DNA of 64,000 nucleotides from Raphanus sativus (taxonomy: Eukaryota; Streptophyta; Magnoliopsida; Brassicales; Brassicaceae): assembly GCF_000801105.2 (NCBI RefSeq), contig NC_079513.1, forward strand, positions 25,651,640-25,715,639. The letters are read 5' to 3'. The position numbers and the translations under genes are program-made. The notes below the pieces were generated by a model, which did not search any database, was not told where the DNA came from, and was given only the letters and a program-made list of their open reading frames with translations. Positions 44,714 through 55,193 of the stretch are shown piece by piece; position 1 is the stretch's first letter, and the number at the start of each line of letters is the position of its first letter.

Positions 44714-47632
44714 ATGGCTCATTCAAAGGCCTTTCCTTTGCTCCTTCTTTCATGTCTCTTGTTCTTACACAACACCCATCAGCTCCAAAACTCTCAGACC
44801 CAGGTCCTGTACCAGCTCAGAAAACATCTCGAGTTCCCCAAAGCTCTCGAATCTTGGGGAACCTACTACGGAGACTTATGTCAAATCCCCTCAACTCCTC
44901 ACATGAGCATCTCCTGCGAAGAAGAACAAGGTAGTAGCAACTCCGTCGTTGTCACGGAGCTCAAAGTCATGGGAGACAAGCTTTCGAAACCAGCTGGAAC
45001 GTTTTATGGATCTTCCCTCCAAAACCACACTCTCTCTAAAGCCTTCTTGATTGATTCTTTCGTCACGACCCTGACGAGGCTCACGACCTTGAAGGCTCTC
45101 ACCTTAGTGTCTCTTGGTATCTTCGGTGAGCTCCCAGCTGGGAAGATCCACCGCTTGTACTCCCTCGAGTCCTTGGATTTGAGTTCGAACTATCTCTTCG
45201 GTTCCGTCCCTCCTGATGTCACCAGATTGGTTAGGCTTCAGAGTCTCACGCTCGATGGGAACTACTTCAACGGCAGTGTTCCCGACGCGCTGGACTCTCT
45301 GACCGGTCTCACCGTTCTTAGTCTAAAGAACAACCGTTTCAGCGGAACGTTTCCTTCTTCGGTTTGTAGAATCGTAAAGCTAACGAATCTTGCTCTGTCC
45401 CACAACGAGGTCTCTGGCGAGTTGCCTGATCTTAGTATGTTAGATCATCTCCATATGCTTGACCTAAGAGAGAACCGGTTTGATTCTGAACTACCTCTGC
45501 TGCCTAAGAGTTTGGTTACTGTTCTGCTGAGTAAGAACTCATTCTCCGGTGAAGTTCCCGGAGGTTTTGATGGTTTGTCTCAGCTTCAGCATCTTGACTT
45601 GTCGTTTAATCGTCTCACGGGAACTCCGTCTCGGTTCTTGTTCTCGTTGCCTAACGTTAGTTACTTGGACTTGGCGTCTAACGAGCTCAGCGGGAAGCTG
45701 CCGAGTGATATGACATGCGGAGGGAAGCTCGGGTTCGTGGATTTGTCTGATAACAGATTGACCGGGACTCCTCCAAGTTGCTTGGCAGGCGGCGGGTCTT
45801 CGGGTGAACGGGTTGTGAAACTCGGTGGGAACTGTTTATCTATTCATGATCAGCATCAGGAACTCTTGTGTGAAGAAGAGGGTGGAACTAAAGGAAGAGA
45901 GCTGCGAGGAAGAAAGATCGGAACGTTAGTTGCTGTTATCAGTGGAGCTGTTCTGGTTCTTGTTTTGTTTGGGTTTGGACTAGTCATGTTATGCACAAAG
46001 CGCTCATGTTGTGGTTCAAAAGAGAAGTCAGTGCAGCAAACTAGGCTTAAGGCTGTGACGGATAATACACACAACACTAGTCTCTCCTCTCAAGTTCTTG
46101 CTAGTGCCAGTGAGTATCTTTGACTCATAATGTAGACTTCATTTTCCTCCTAGCAGGGCCGGTTCTGAGATTTTGCGGAGATTTATTAAAAATTTCAAAA
46201 TATTTTTTTTTAACAAATTGGGGTCTATGTCTATGTAAATGGGGTTTATCTCTATGTTAATTTTTTTTTTCAAAAAATTAGGAAGTTTGAGGTGACCGGA
46301 CCGGCCCGCCTGCTAGCAGTTATCTTTCAGGAGTTTAATAATCCTTTGGTCTTGCAGGGCTAATCTCTCAAACAACAAAGCTAAATGCACAAGGTGTGCC
46401 TTCATGCCGGTCATTTTCTTTTGAAGAGTTAAAAGAAGCCACAGACGATTTCAGTTCATCACGTTTCTTAGGTGAAGGCTCCCTTGGAAAGGTATGATTT
46501 GATTCTTGTTGGCCTTCACCATTGTTCCATTTGGTTTAACACTGTATAGTTTTTTTTTTGTTTCTTTGCAGCTATACAGAGGAACGTTGGAAAATGGAAG
46601 CTCCGTAGCTATAAGATGTCTTGTTTTATCGAGAAAATTCTCTAACCAAAGTATCAGAGGTCACTTAGATTGGATGTCAAAACTCAACCATCCTCACCTC
46701 CTTAGCTTCTTGGGACATTGCACTCAAACCAGCGGAGAATACTACGAACCTTCAGCCACCATACTCTACCTTGTATACGAGTATATGCCTAAAGGGACTT
46801 ATCGTGCACATCTATCAGGTCAGCTTTTTGACATAATGTTGTAAACTTGATATATGTACTTGGAAACTCAATGTTGTTATAATATTGTTAGAGTGTTGCT
46901 CGGACAAGATCCTGACGTGGCCGGATAGGTTAGCCATTCTGATTGAGATAGCAAAGGCGGTTCATTTTCTTCACACCGGTGTGATCCCTGGCTCCTTCAA
47001 CAATCAGCTGAAGACGAACAATATTTTGCTTGACGAACACAAGATTGCTAAGCTTAGTGACTATGGAGTCTCTGCCATCCTTGAAGAGAACGAAAAGCTC
47101 CTCGAGGTAACTCTTTCTATGTTGATCTTCTTCATCTTGTTATTCTCTTTCTTTTGATATATACTAAGTCAGTACTCAAACTTTGCAGACAAAGTCAGAA
47201 GGACACAATAAGACAAAGTACAACGTGGCTAAAAAAGAGGATGACGTGTACAACTTTGGATTCATACTTCTAGAATCTCTCGTAGGACCGTTGCCCATTA
47301 CAAAAGGAGAGGCCTTTCTTCTAAACGAAATGGTAAGACATTGATCATTGTATCATTACGTTGAAACGAAGTTAGTTAATAGCTGTTAACGTTTTTTTTT
47401 TTTGCAGACGTCATTTGGGAGCCAAGACGGTAGACAGAAGATAGTGAATCCAACGGTGCTAACAACGAGCTCGCAGGAGTCTTTGGCTATTGCCATCTCA
47501 ATAGCCAACAAGTGCGTTTTGCTTGAACCTTCGGCGAGACCTTCTTTTGAAGATGTTCTATGGAACTTGCAGTATGCAGCTCAAATGCAGTCTGCTGCCG
47601 ACGCTGAACGCAAATCCGACACGTCGTCGTGA
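44714..47632 (+). CDS. LRR receptor-like protein kinase, predicted pseudokinase
   Basis: Six exons (44714-46109, 46358-46491, 46572-46818, 46892-47106, 47189-47332, 47408-47632) give 786 aa. There is a signal peptide (MAHSKAFPLLLLSCLLFLHN), then a short N-terminal cap and about ten leucine-rich repeats, for example LESLDLSSNYLFGSVPPD and LQHLDLSFNRLTGTP. A transmembrane helix lies at about 402-428. The kinase-like domain starts near 480. The Gly-rich loop is present (LGEGSLGK). The VAIK lysine is Arg (VAIR, 522-525). The HRD motif is absent: VIPGSFNNQLKTNNILLD takes the place of the catalytic loop. DFG is DYG (649-651). It should therefore signal as a non-catalytic receptor or co-receptor at the plasma membrane. 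Gene order fits AT5G14210. Intron 1 contains a hAT MITE. Confidence 0.93.
46157..46312. mobile_element. hAT-type MITE inside intron 1 of the LRR gene
   Basis: The left end GGCCGGTTCTGAG, preceded by CAG, and the right end, reverse-complemented as AGGCGGGCCGGTCC, share the GGGCCGGTYC core typical of hAT MITEs. Flanking copies CTAGCAG (46150-46156 and 46313-46319) form a 7-bp TSD, or 8 bp with one mismatch. About 156 bp, AT-rich, non-coding. Confidence 0.65.
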
Positions 47633-48391
47633 ATCCGGAGAGCTAGGTGATTGATTAGTGTTTAGTTTTTGAAGTCTACAAAATGTAAATTATAGAAGTT
47701 TGGGTTTTCAAGGAAAAAGTAGTAAAAAAATCATATTGAGTTTGTAGCTGGAGAACTTGACAATCTTCAAGAACAACGTAACAGTGAGATAGGAGAAATG
47801 TCCATTTCTGTACCATAACTACTATAGTTTCCAAAAATGTTTTTGTTTTCGATAAAAACCGAACCGGATCGGATTCTAACCGGAATATACATGAGTCGCA
47901 GGTTAATCGTCAATCGGTTCAACCGGGTTTGTGATCCACAGTAGTAAAAAAAGCCGTTACAATTGGGTTATAGGCCCATCTATAGCCGTGAAATTTTGAC
48001 GAATAACTATATTAAATTGGGCCAGTAGCCCAATAGTTTCAAACTTTATAAATAGTGGCTGTGGGCTCTGAAATTACGGGTCGGGTTTAACGCGGTCAAT
48101 AAATATAGTAGGTCCGGTGAGCAAATTGTTTCCTCTCTCGACTCGACTGAGAAGCGGCGGAACACCGGCGAAGAAGGAGATTCAGAAGTAGATACGAAAC
48201 TGGCGAATCTTCTTCTCTTCTTCTAGATACATTTGGTAAATAAGCTCTTGGGGTCACTTCTTACTCATCAAACTGTGCATCAGCCTTAGAAAAAATTTAG
48301 GTTTTTAAGCTTCCGATTTCTCTAGGTAGTTGATCTAAGCAGATTTTTTTTCAAAAGCGTGTTATTTCTTTATGAATTTTACAGGGCACCG
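47633..48391. other. Intergenic, LRR 3' flank to CHC1-like promoter
   Basis: No gene seen. TTTTACAG at 48377-48384 just before the ATG marks the end of a 5' UTR intron of the next gene. As I recall, Arabidopsis has IMD1 and MPL1 near this interval; neither is here. Confidence 0.45.
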
Positions 48392-50072
48392 ATGTTTGGT
48401 AACAACAGCAATAATCCTCAAGGCTCTGCGCCTCCTTTGCCATTCAGGATGCCCTCTGCGTCTGTTCCTGGAGGCTTTACTCAGTCTCATATGGCAACTA
48501 ACATTCAAGCTCCGTTTCAGTTCAATCAACCTCAGTCTAAAGTTCATGCTCAAATGCAAGCTCAGATACAAGCAGGCATGACCATGAACCAAGCCCCGGA
48601 GATTGGTGTTTTGGGAGGTCCTTCTTCGCCTTCTATGACCACTACTCCTGGAAGTAGTTCAAACGTGAAGAGGCTCCAGCAGAGACCGCCGATGAGACCT
48701 CCTCCTTCCGGTTTCCCCAACAACACTGTCACCCCCATGAGAACAATGGAGTTAACTCCAGCTGCTGCACGTAGTAAGAAGAAACAGAAGCTTCCTGAGA
48801 AGTCCTTGCAGGAACGTGTGGCGGCGATCTTGCCTGAGTCCGCCTTATACACACAGCTTCTCGAGTTCGAGTCTCGTGTCGACGCTGCGTTGAGTAGAAA
48901 GAAAGTTGACATCCAGGAAGCTCTCAAGAACCCTCCCTGCCTACAGAAGACGCTTCGGATCTACGTATTCAACTCCTTCGCTAACCAAACCAACGCGATT
49001 CCTGGGAATATTCCAAATGCTGATGACCCTCCTCCAACGTGGACTCTTAAAGTTGTTGGTAGGATCCTGGAAGATGGGGTGGAGCATCCAGACCAGACAG
49101 GGTTTGTTCAGAAAGATAACCCATTGCATCCCAAGTTCTCTTCTTTCTTCAAGAAGGTGCAGGTTAGCCTGGATCAGAGGCTTTATCCTGAGAACCCATT
49201 GATCACGTGGGAGAACTCTCGTTCACCTGCTCCTCAGGAAGGGTTTGAGATAAAGAGGAAAGGGAATCAGGAGTTTGCAGCTACTATTAGGTTGGAGATG
49301 AACTACGTCCCTGAGAAGTTCAAGCTTTCTACCGCATTGATGGATGTTCTTGGGATTGAGGTTGAAACCAGGCCGAGAATCATCGCTGCGATTTGGCATT
49401 ATGTCAAAGCGAGGAAACTGCAGAACCCAAACGACCCTTCTTACTTCAACTGCGACGCTGCGCTTCAAAAAGTGTTTGGAGAACAGAAGCTGAAGTTCAC
49501 AATGGTCTCTCAGAAGATATCTCATCACTTGTCACCTCCACCACCTATTCACTTAGAACACAAGATCAAGCTGTCAGGAAATAACCCGGCCGTATCAGCG
49601 TGTTACGATGTCCTGGTGGATGTACCCGTCACTATCCAAAGGGATCTGAGCAACTTGTTGGCCAACGCAGAGAAGAGTAAAGAGATTGAGGCTTGTGATG
49701 AAGCGATATGTGCAGCCATAAGGAAGATACATGAGCATAGGAGGAGACGGGCATTTTTCTTGGGGTTCAGCCAGTCACCAGTTGAGTTCGTAAACGCGCT
49801 GATGGAATCGCAGAGCAAGGATCTGAAGGTCGTGGCCGGAGAAGCGAGTCGAAATGCTGAGAGAGAGCGTGGATCAGACTTCTTTAACCAACCTTGGTAA
49901 GCTCATCATCTACTCTCTCTCTCTTTATTTGACAGCAGGTTTTTTGGTTGTTAAATTCACTAGAGTTGTGAAAGTGCATTCATCGATGATGCTTGTCTGA
50001 ATTATGAAATGTTGCAGGGTCGAAGATGCAGTGATACGTTACTTGAACCGGAGGCCAGCAGCTGGGAACTAG
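48392..50072 (+). CDS. CHC1: SWI/SNF complex subunit of the BAF60 / SWP73 type (SWIB/MDM2 domain)
   Basis: Two exons (48392-49896, 50018-50072) give 519 aa. The N-terminal 130 residues are Gln/Pro-rich, followed by a basic stretch (RSKKKQKLPEKSLQERVAAI). The conserved BAF60 core follows, with DAALSRKKVDIQEALKNP and FSSFFKKVQVSLDQRLYPE. The SWIB/MDM2 domain lies at about 300-385 (FKLSTALMDVLGIEVETRPR, IIAAIWHYVKARKLQNPND). The C-terminal helical part ends WVEDAVIRYLNRRPAAGN. BAF60/SWP73 proteins link transcription factors to the ATP-dependent SWI/SNF nucleosome remodeller in the nucleus. Gene order fits AT5G14170 (CHC1/SWP73B), which acts in flowering time and development. Exon 2 codes only the last 18 residues. 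A 5' UTR intron is inferred from the AG at 48383-48384. Confidence 0.94.
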
Positions 50073-50522
50073 GGGCCAGGGAGCTGGTGAGTTAGGTCTT
50101 TTCATCTGTTTGAGCTCTTGCTAATGAAGAACAAGAAGTGTTCAAGATCAATTTGATTTAAATAGAAAGTAGTGTATTTGTAATCTTTTTGTGTTATGAA
50201 ACAACCAAGCTGGTTAATCTTTTGTATGATGTAACAAGATCAATCTGGTTAAAAAGGAAAGTGGTATGGTTGTAACGTAACCCTTTTTTATGATGAACCA
50301 TCAGTACATCTAATCCAGCTTTGTTTGTAGCCTTTACTTTACTTAACCATTGAGTTTTTCCTCTTCAGAAAATAGTTATGTTTCTATTTTTAATAAAATG
50401 GTCAACTGTATGCTTAGCACATGTTACAGCATATGATTATTCGTATGTTTTGAATAATTTACCAAGAAACAAATCATTTGATCCAAGAAGCGTTGACATT
50501 CCAAAGTTTTCTCTGAAGCAAA
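50073..50522. other. Intergenic, CHC1-like 3' UTR to DUF642 promoter
   Basis: The 63-codon frame at 50378-50569 runs out of frame into the start of the DUF642 gene and is not supported. Nothing else is visible. Confidence 0.4.
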
Positions 50523-51916
50523 ATGGCGATTTGGTTTCAGAGAATCTTCCTGTTGCTTCTCGTTTCTAGTTGCGCATCTTCAGGTACATTGGAAACCTCA
50601 AATGCTTAAGCACTGTGCCTTATTTACATTTCTACAGGATCTAGTTGTTGCATACATGTCGTTAATTAATGTCCTTGTATGTGATTAGCTGAGTTTGTAC
50701 ATATATGCAGATTTTCTTGAAAATTCGAACTTCGAATCTCCACCATTAAATCTGTCTTCAAATGCAAGCTCTAGTGCCTTCGTGTTGCTGGATCAGAACA
50801 CTACACTCCCTGGATGGACATTCCAAGGAACAGTACAATATGTTACTTCACCTGACCTTCCTGATTCTGGACACGCGGTTCAGCTCGGTGAAGATGGCCA
50901 GATCAATCAAACATTCATTGCCAAAGGTGATGATTTGAACTACATCCTCACATTTGCACTGATCCCCGGAGGCCAGAACTGTTCCGTCTCTGCTGGTCTC
51001 AGTGTCTCGGGACCAGACAGCAATTCTGTTTTTTCTTACATGCATAATTACAGCAAGGTCTCATGGCAGAGCTACAGTCATAACTTGGGTAAATGGGGGA
51101 ATGGTGAGCCTATCAACCTCGTTCTTGAAAGCCAGGCGATAGATGCTGATACAAACTCCACATGTTGGCCTATTGTTGATACATTGCTCATCAAGACTGT
51201 TGGTGTAACACTAGATCAAGACAGTGGTTAGTACTTCTCCTTGTTTGTTCTGTTTTCTCAAGTCATCAAATCAGAGACTGCTGTAGCTGAATTAATATTT
51301 GCATAGATTCATTGATTCTGATTTTGTTGGTGTAGGTAATCTCTTAACCAATGGTGGATTTGAATCTGGACCGGGTTTCTTACCCAACTCAACCGAGGGA
51401 GTTCTGATTGACGCAGTACCAAGTCTGATCCAGTCAGCATTAACGCAGTGGTCTATCATAGGAACAGTCAGATACATAGACTCGGACCACTTCCATGTCC
51501 CAGAAGGCAAAGCTGCGGTAGAAATTCTGGCTGACACAGCTCCATCGGGCATACAGACAGCAACAAGAGACACAAGTGAAGGTTACAGATACAACCTCAC
51601 ATTTACATTAGGAGATGCCAACGATGCATGCGTAGGACATTTCATTGTCGGCGTTCAAGCTGGATCAGCAGCTCAAAACTTCACACTGGAGAGCAATGGG
51701 ACTGGCTCTGGTGAGAAGTTTGGGTTAGTGTTTGAAGCAGACAAAGATGCAGCACAGATAAGTTTCACCAGCTACTCGGTTACAATAACAAAAGAGGATG
51801 TTCTTTGTGGACCTGTGATTGATGAAGTGATCGTACATCCTCTTGGTGGAAAAGCCTCGTTAAAACCTACATGGTTGCTTCTTATTTTCGCTCTGTTGTA
51901 TGTTGCAGTTCTCTGA
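50523..51916 (+). CDS. DUF642 cell-wall protein
   Basis: Three exons (50523-50583, 50711-51226, 51336-51916) give 385 aa. Exon 1 codes the signal peptide (MAIWFQRIFLLLLVSSCASS). Two tandem DUF642 / galactose-binding-like units follow. The first begins DFLENSNFESPPLN and contains LPGWTFQGTVQYV. The second begins GNLLTNGGFESGPGF and contains WSIIGTVRYIDSDHF. Each unit ends with a conserved Cys segment (TCWPIVDTLLIKTV and LCGPVIDEVIVHPL). The C-terminus is hydrophobic (PTWLLLIFALLYVAVL), suggesting GPI anchoring. DUF642 proteins are plant-specific, bind wall polysaccharides and pectin methylesterase in described cases, and affect pectin state. Gene order fits AT5G14150. The ATG at 50523 is chosen because it gives the signal peptide in frame with exon 2. 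Confidence 0.92.
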
Positions 51917-52106
51917 TTGAATCTGTTTGGGAGAGAGATTATAAACACATCTTTTATGCAAGGAGTGTAAACACATTGATTTATATCGTTTGGTACTCAA
52001 ATGCATTCTTCATAGACTCGATCGTTAACAATGTTAGTAGAGAAAGATAAATTTTTCTTCACCATCTTGCATAAGCTGCAAACTAGGAGGAACCATAAGA
52101 CCATGG

Positions 52107-53594
52107 TTAAGTCTTTGGCCCGGGTGTAGACGAAGAGTTGGTCGATTTTTCCCTATGAACAGAGCGTGGAACAAAGGTCAGCCCACGACCATGGCGTCTC
52201 CCGAAGCTGACATTCGAAGGAGTTGTGTCTGAGGTGGTGAGCGTGGACAGTGCTGAGACGAGACCGTCAAGGTTGGCTTTGTCTTCCACTTCCATGGCGT
52301 CCGAAGAAGCATCTTCCTTGTCTTCTTCGTGTTTCAGCTTTGGTACACGTTGCCTCTGAAGTTTCTCTCTTCGCTTCTTAGAGAGTTGGGTCCTCTTGAA
52401 GAATTCGAACGTCATTGGGAACTTGTGTTTGTCAACTAAGTGACGATGCCTGGCTTTGTAGTTCTTGAACTTCAATCCACACCCTTCCACGAGGCATTCG
52501 TACTGCAAATTATGTTAAAAAGGGTTAAAGAGATATAACACAATGACATGATAGATATCACAATAACTACATTTTGACCTCTGCTTCAAAACGCTATTTA
52601 TAATTGCACAAAGAGATAAGAGTGTTACCATGTCATAGCCCCGAGCAACTTTAGCTTGAAAGAAAGAGTCATGTGCTTCAGAAATGTGTATACTTAGCAA
52701 GCGAGAAGTAGGGTAGACCCTTGAGCATACTGAACAAGCCGCAGTGTGCCGTGCCTTGTAGTGATCTTCGAAATTATCCAGAGATTTCAGACGCTCAGGG
52801 CAGCCAACAATGGGACACGAGATTCTTCTGCTCAAAACAATGAAAAGCTCATGACCATTGTGTAGAACTGTAAAACCAAATTTCGAACTGAAACTAGTCT
52901 CTACATAAACTTGATCAATGACAAAATAAACATTGCTCTATATATCACTGCTCAAATTCTTTACATTACTAAAACGATAAACAATCACAGTCAACGAGCT
53001 CACCAGTGAAATATAATAGTAACAAAAAAAAAAAATACCTGGTTTCAGTATCCACTATAATCTGCAGATTGTTGATTTCATCTTCTGTTAAGTCCAATGC
53101 CACCTGCATATATATACTAATTAAAATTCTCCTTATGACTCAACTCTTGCGAATCATATGTTATTTTCGTACATGTAGAAACAATCTACAAAATAATACT
53201 TAGACAATGGTTGGTGATGATTCATCATATATATTTTTCAAAAATCGAATCAATGAAATGAAATCCAATATAATAATCTCGGCCTAACCGCTTCGATTGC
53301 AGCCAGACTAATAACGAGTAACATCATCCATCAATCAATGAGTACACGATATGCTAGTAAGGACTCTTTGATTAGAAAATGGATCATGCAAAGAGTATAA
53401 ATGACCTAAGAGCAGAAGATATCGAGAGAGATTCAGATTTTGACAGAAGAAGGAAGTACCTGTTTAGCGAGTAGTTCGCGCTCGACATTTCCGGAGGCGA
53501 AGAAAGGAGAATCGGGAGGAAACCTTCGTCGGAGAGGATTCCAGTAAGGGAAGCCTAACTCGCCTGCCGCGTCTACGGCCATCTCCATTGCCAT
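52107..53594 (-). CDS. C2H2 zinc-finger protein, ZNF511-like
   Basis: Four exons on the minus strand, 53594-53460, 53103-53039, 52827-52629 and 52502-52107, give 264 aa. The N-terminal part has LGFPYWNPLRRRFPPDSPFF and a short acidic helix (LDLTEDEINNLQIIVD). Three C2H2 fingers follow: CPIVGCPERLKSLDNFEDHY ending KARH, CSVCSRVYPTSRLLSIHISE ending AH, and CLVEGCGLKFKNYKARHRHL ending VDKH. The finger spacing and PTSRLLSIHISEAHDSFF are hallmarks of the ZNF511 family, conserved in eukaryotes with poorly known nuclear function. The tail carries a basic cluster (KRRREKLQRQRVPK) and ends near FGRRHGRGLTFVPRS. Gene order fits AT5G14140. The 3' end is only about 190 bp from the DUF642 stop, so the two genes are convergent and close. 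Confidence 0.9.
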
Positions 53595-55193
53595 GAGATC
53601 GCCTCCGTAAGCTCAAAAATATTCAAACTAATTTCGTTTTTCGTCGCACTAACTCTCGGCTCCGGTTTATAACTGGATCCTTCCCAGAGTGGTTATAGTA
53701 TCCATTTATTTTTCGGCCCAACATAGGCCCAATTTTCTAGAAAGATCAATACTTTTACCAATTGAGAAAGTTTATGTCCAATTATTATTATTTTTTATTT
53801 AAAGATAAAATTAACTAGAATAGATTTTGATTAAGATCTATTACAAATATTATTATAAACAAAAAACATAAATATGACTATAAATAAAAAAAATAGATAT
53901 GAAAATTAAATTTCTAGAAAAAATTATAAAACAAAAAACATATTTGCTCTATGAGAATCTAGTGTAGTAGTTAATTTTACTACTTGAATGACTTTAGTAG
54001 TGTTTTCTTCACTTGAGCTAAGATTCGAAGGGAGTGCTCTGCTTTCTAACTAATTATGAACAAGTGTTAGAAAACATAACACATTCTCGAATTTTTATAT
54101 ATGTTTTACCATATTAAAGTGTCATACATAATCCAAAATGGAACGTGTTATATTTCACTTGTAAAGCTATTTCTCAGGATCACTCAGATTCCAAAAGAAA
54201 AAGAAAAAAAATACTTTTATTGTTATGAGATATTTCTTTAAACAAAAAGATATTTCTGTAAAGCTATTTCTTTAGCTGAGTTAACTTCTGTAAACAAAAA
54301 GATATTTCTGTAAATCTACACATAGATTTTGCCGCGGATATGAATCCAAAAACGTACAAAGCAATAAACAAAATCGACACAAAACAAAAACACCTGTATC
54401 GGAAAGACAAAACCAAAGAATAAAGAAGCTGATCATGATCATACATAGATATAAAACAAATGGCCAAAAAAGGTAATTAGTACAGTTGTCATCTCTCGAC
54501 GCTTCACAATTATAAACTCCGTTTGCCTGTTCCTTGCCGAAAGCCCGCACCCGAATTCCTCTTTTATTAGACTCGGATCAGGGACTTACCTTCCCTCACG
54601 CAGCCTAAGTGATACAACCAGAGTGGTAAGAATCTCTGTTCGCATGTTTTCGTTTCCGAAAGCCCAACATCACTGTTTCTATTAGACTCGGATCAGGGAC
54701 TTGTTGGCTCACCCAACAATCCCGCACGCAGCCTAAGAGAAACAGTGTTACTGAAGTGCAGGCTTACGGCTTAGAACAGGCTTGGGAATCCCGTGTAACT
54801 GTACCAATTACCTTTAGAGCCTCCACTAGGATGATAAGCTTGCGTTACTAAGCTCGGCGACTGAACTATTGTTTTCTTAGCTATATATGAAACTCTATTA
54901 TTTCTCCTTCTTCCAATGTGGGAGGACGAATATAAAGTTGGTTAAATTTTTGGAAATAAAAAAATAGGCCCATCTCATAATATATATAATCAACTTTGTA
55001 AAGAATCTCAATATTTTCCTCAATTTATTTATTTTTATTTATTTAAAAAGGAAATCAACAAACAAAAATTGACACCAACAACAAAAATCGACACAGAATA
55101 AAAACATCTGTATCAGCAAAGACCAAACCAAAGAATAAAGAAGCTAAGAGCATGATCATACAATACGTAGATACAAAACAAATGAACAGATCA
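53595..55193. other. Intergenic with duplicated flank and unexplained direct repeats
   Basis: No gene is supported. About 53780-53966 resembles the 3' part of the Helitron-like element at 63.1-63.2 kb. About 54340-54480 is a diverged copy of the MFS gene 3' flank (55065-55195). Between them (54530-54850) lies a GC-richer block with a direct repeat. The peroxidase gene I recall from this position in Arabidopsis is absent. Confidence 0.5.
54536..54740. repeat. Two-copy direct repeat of unknown origin
   Basis: CCGAAAGCCC, then TATTAGACTCGGATCAGGGA continuing CTT, then CACGCAGCCTAAG occurs twice. The second core starts at about 54680, some 113 bp after the first. The copies differ in the spacer: the second has TTGTTGGCTCACCCAACAAT, which can itself form a short hairpin. 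Confidence 0.8.

Noticed and set aside
50378..50569. 63-codon frame before the DUF642 gene
   Set aside because: It overlaps the DUF642 signal-peptide exon in another frame and lacks any conserved feature.
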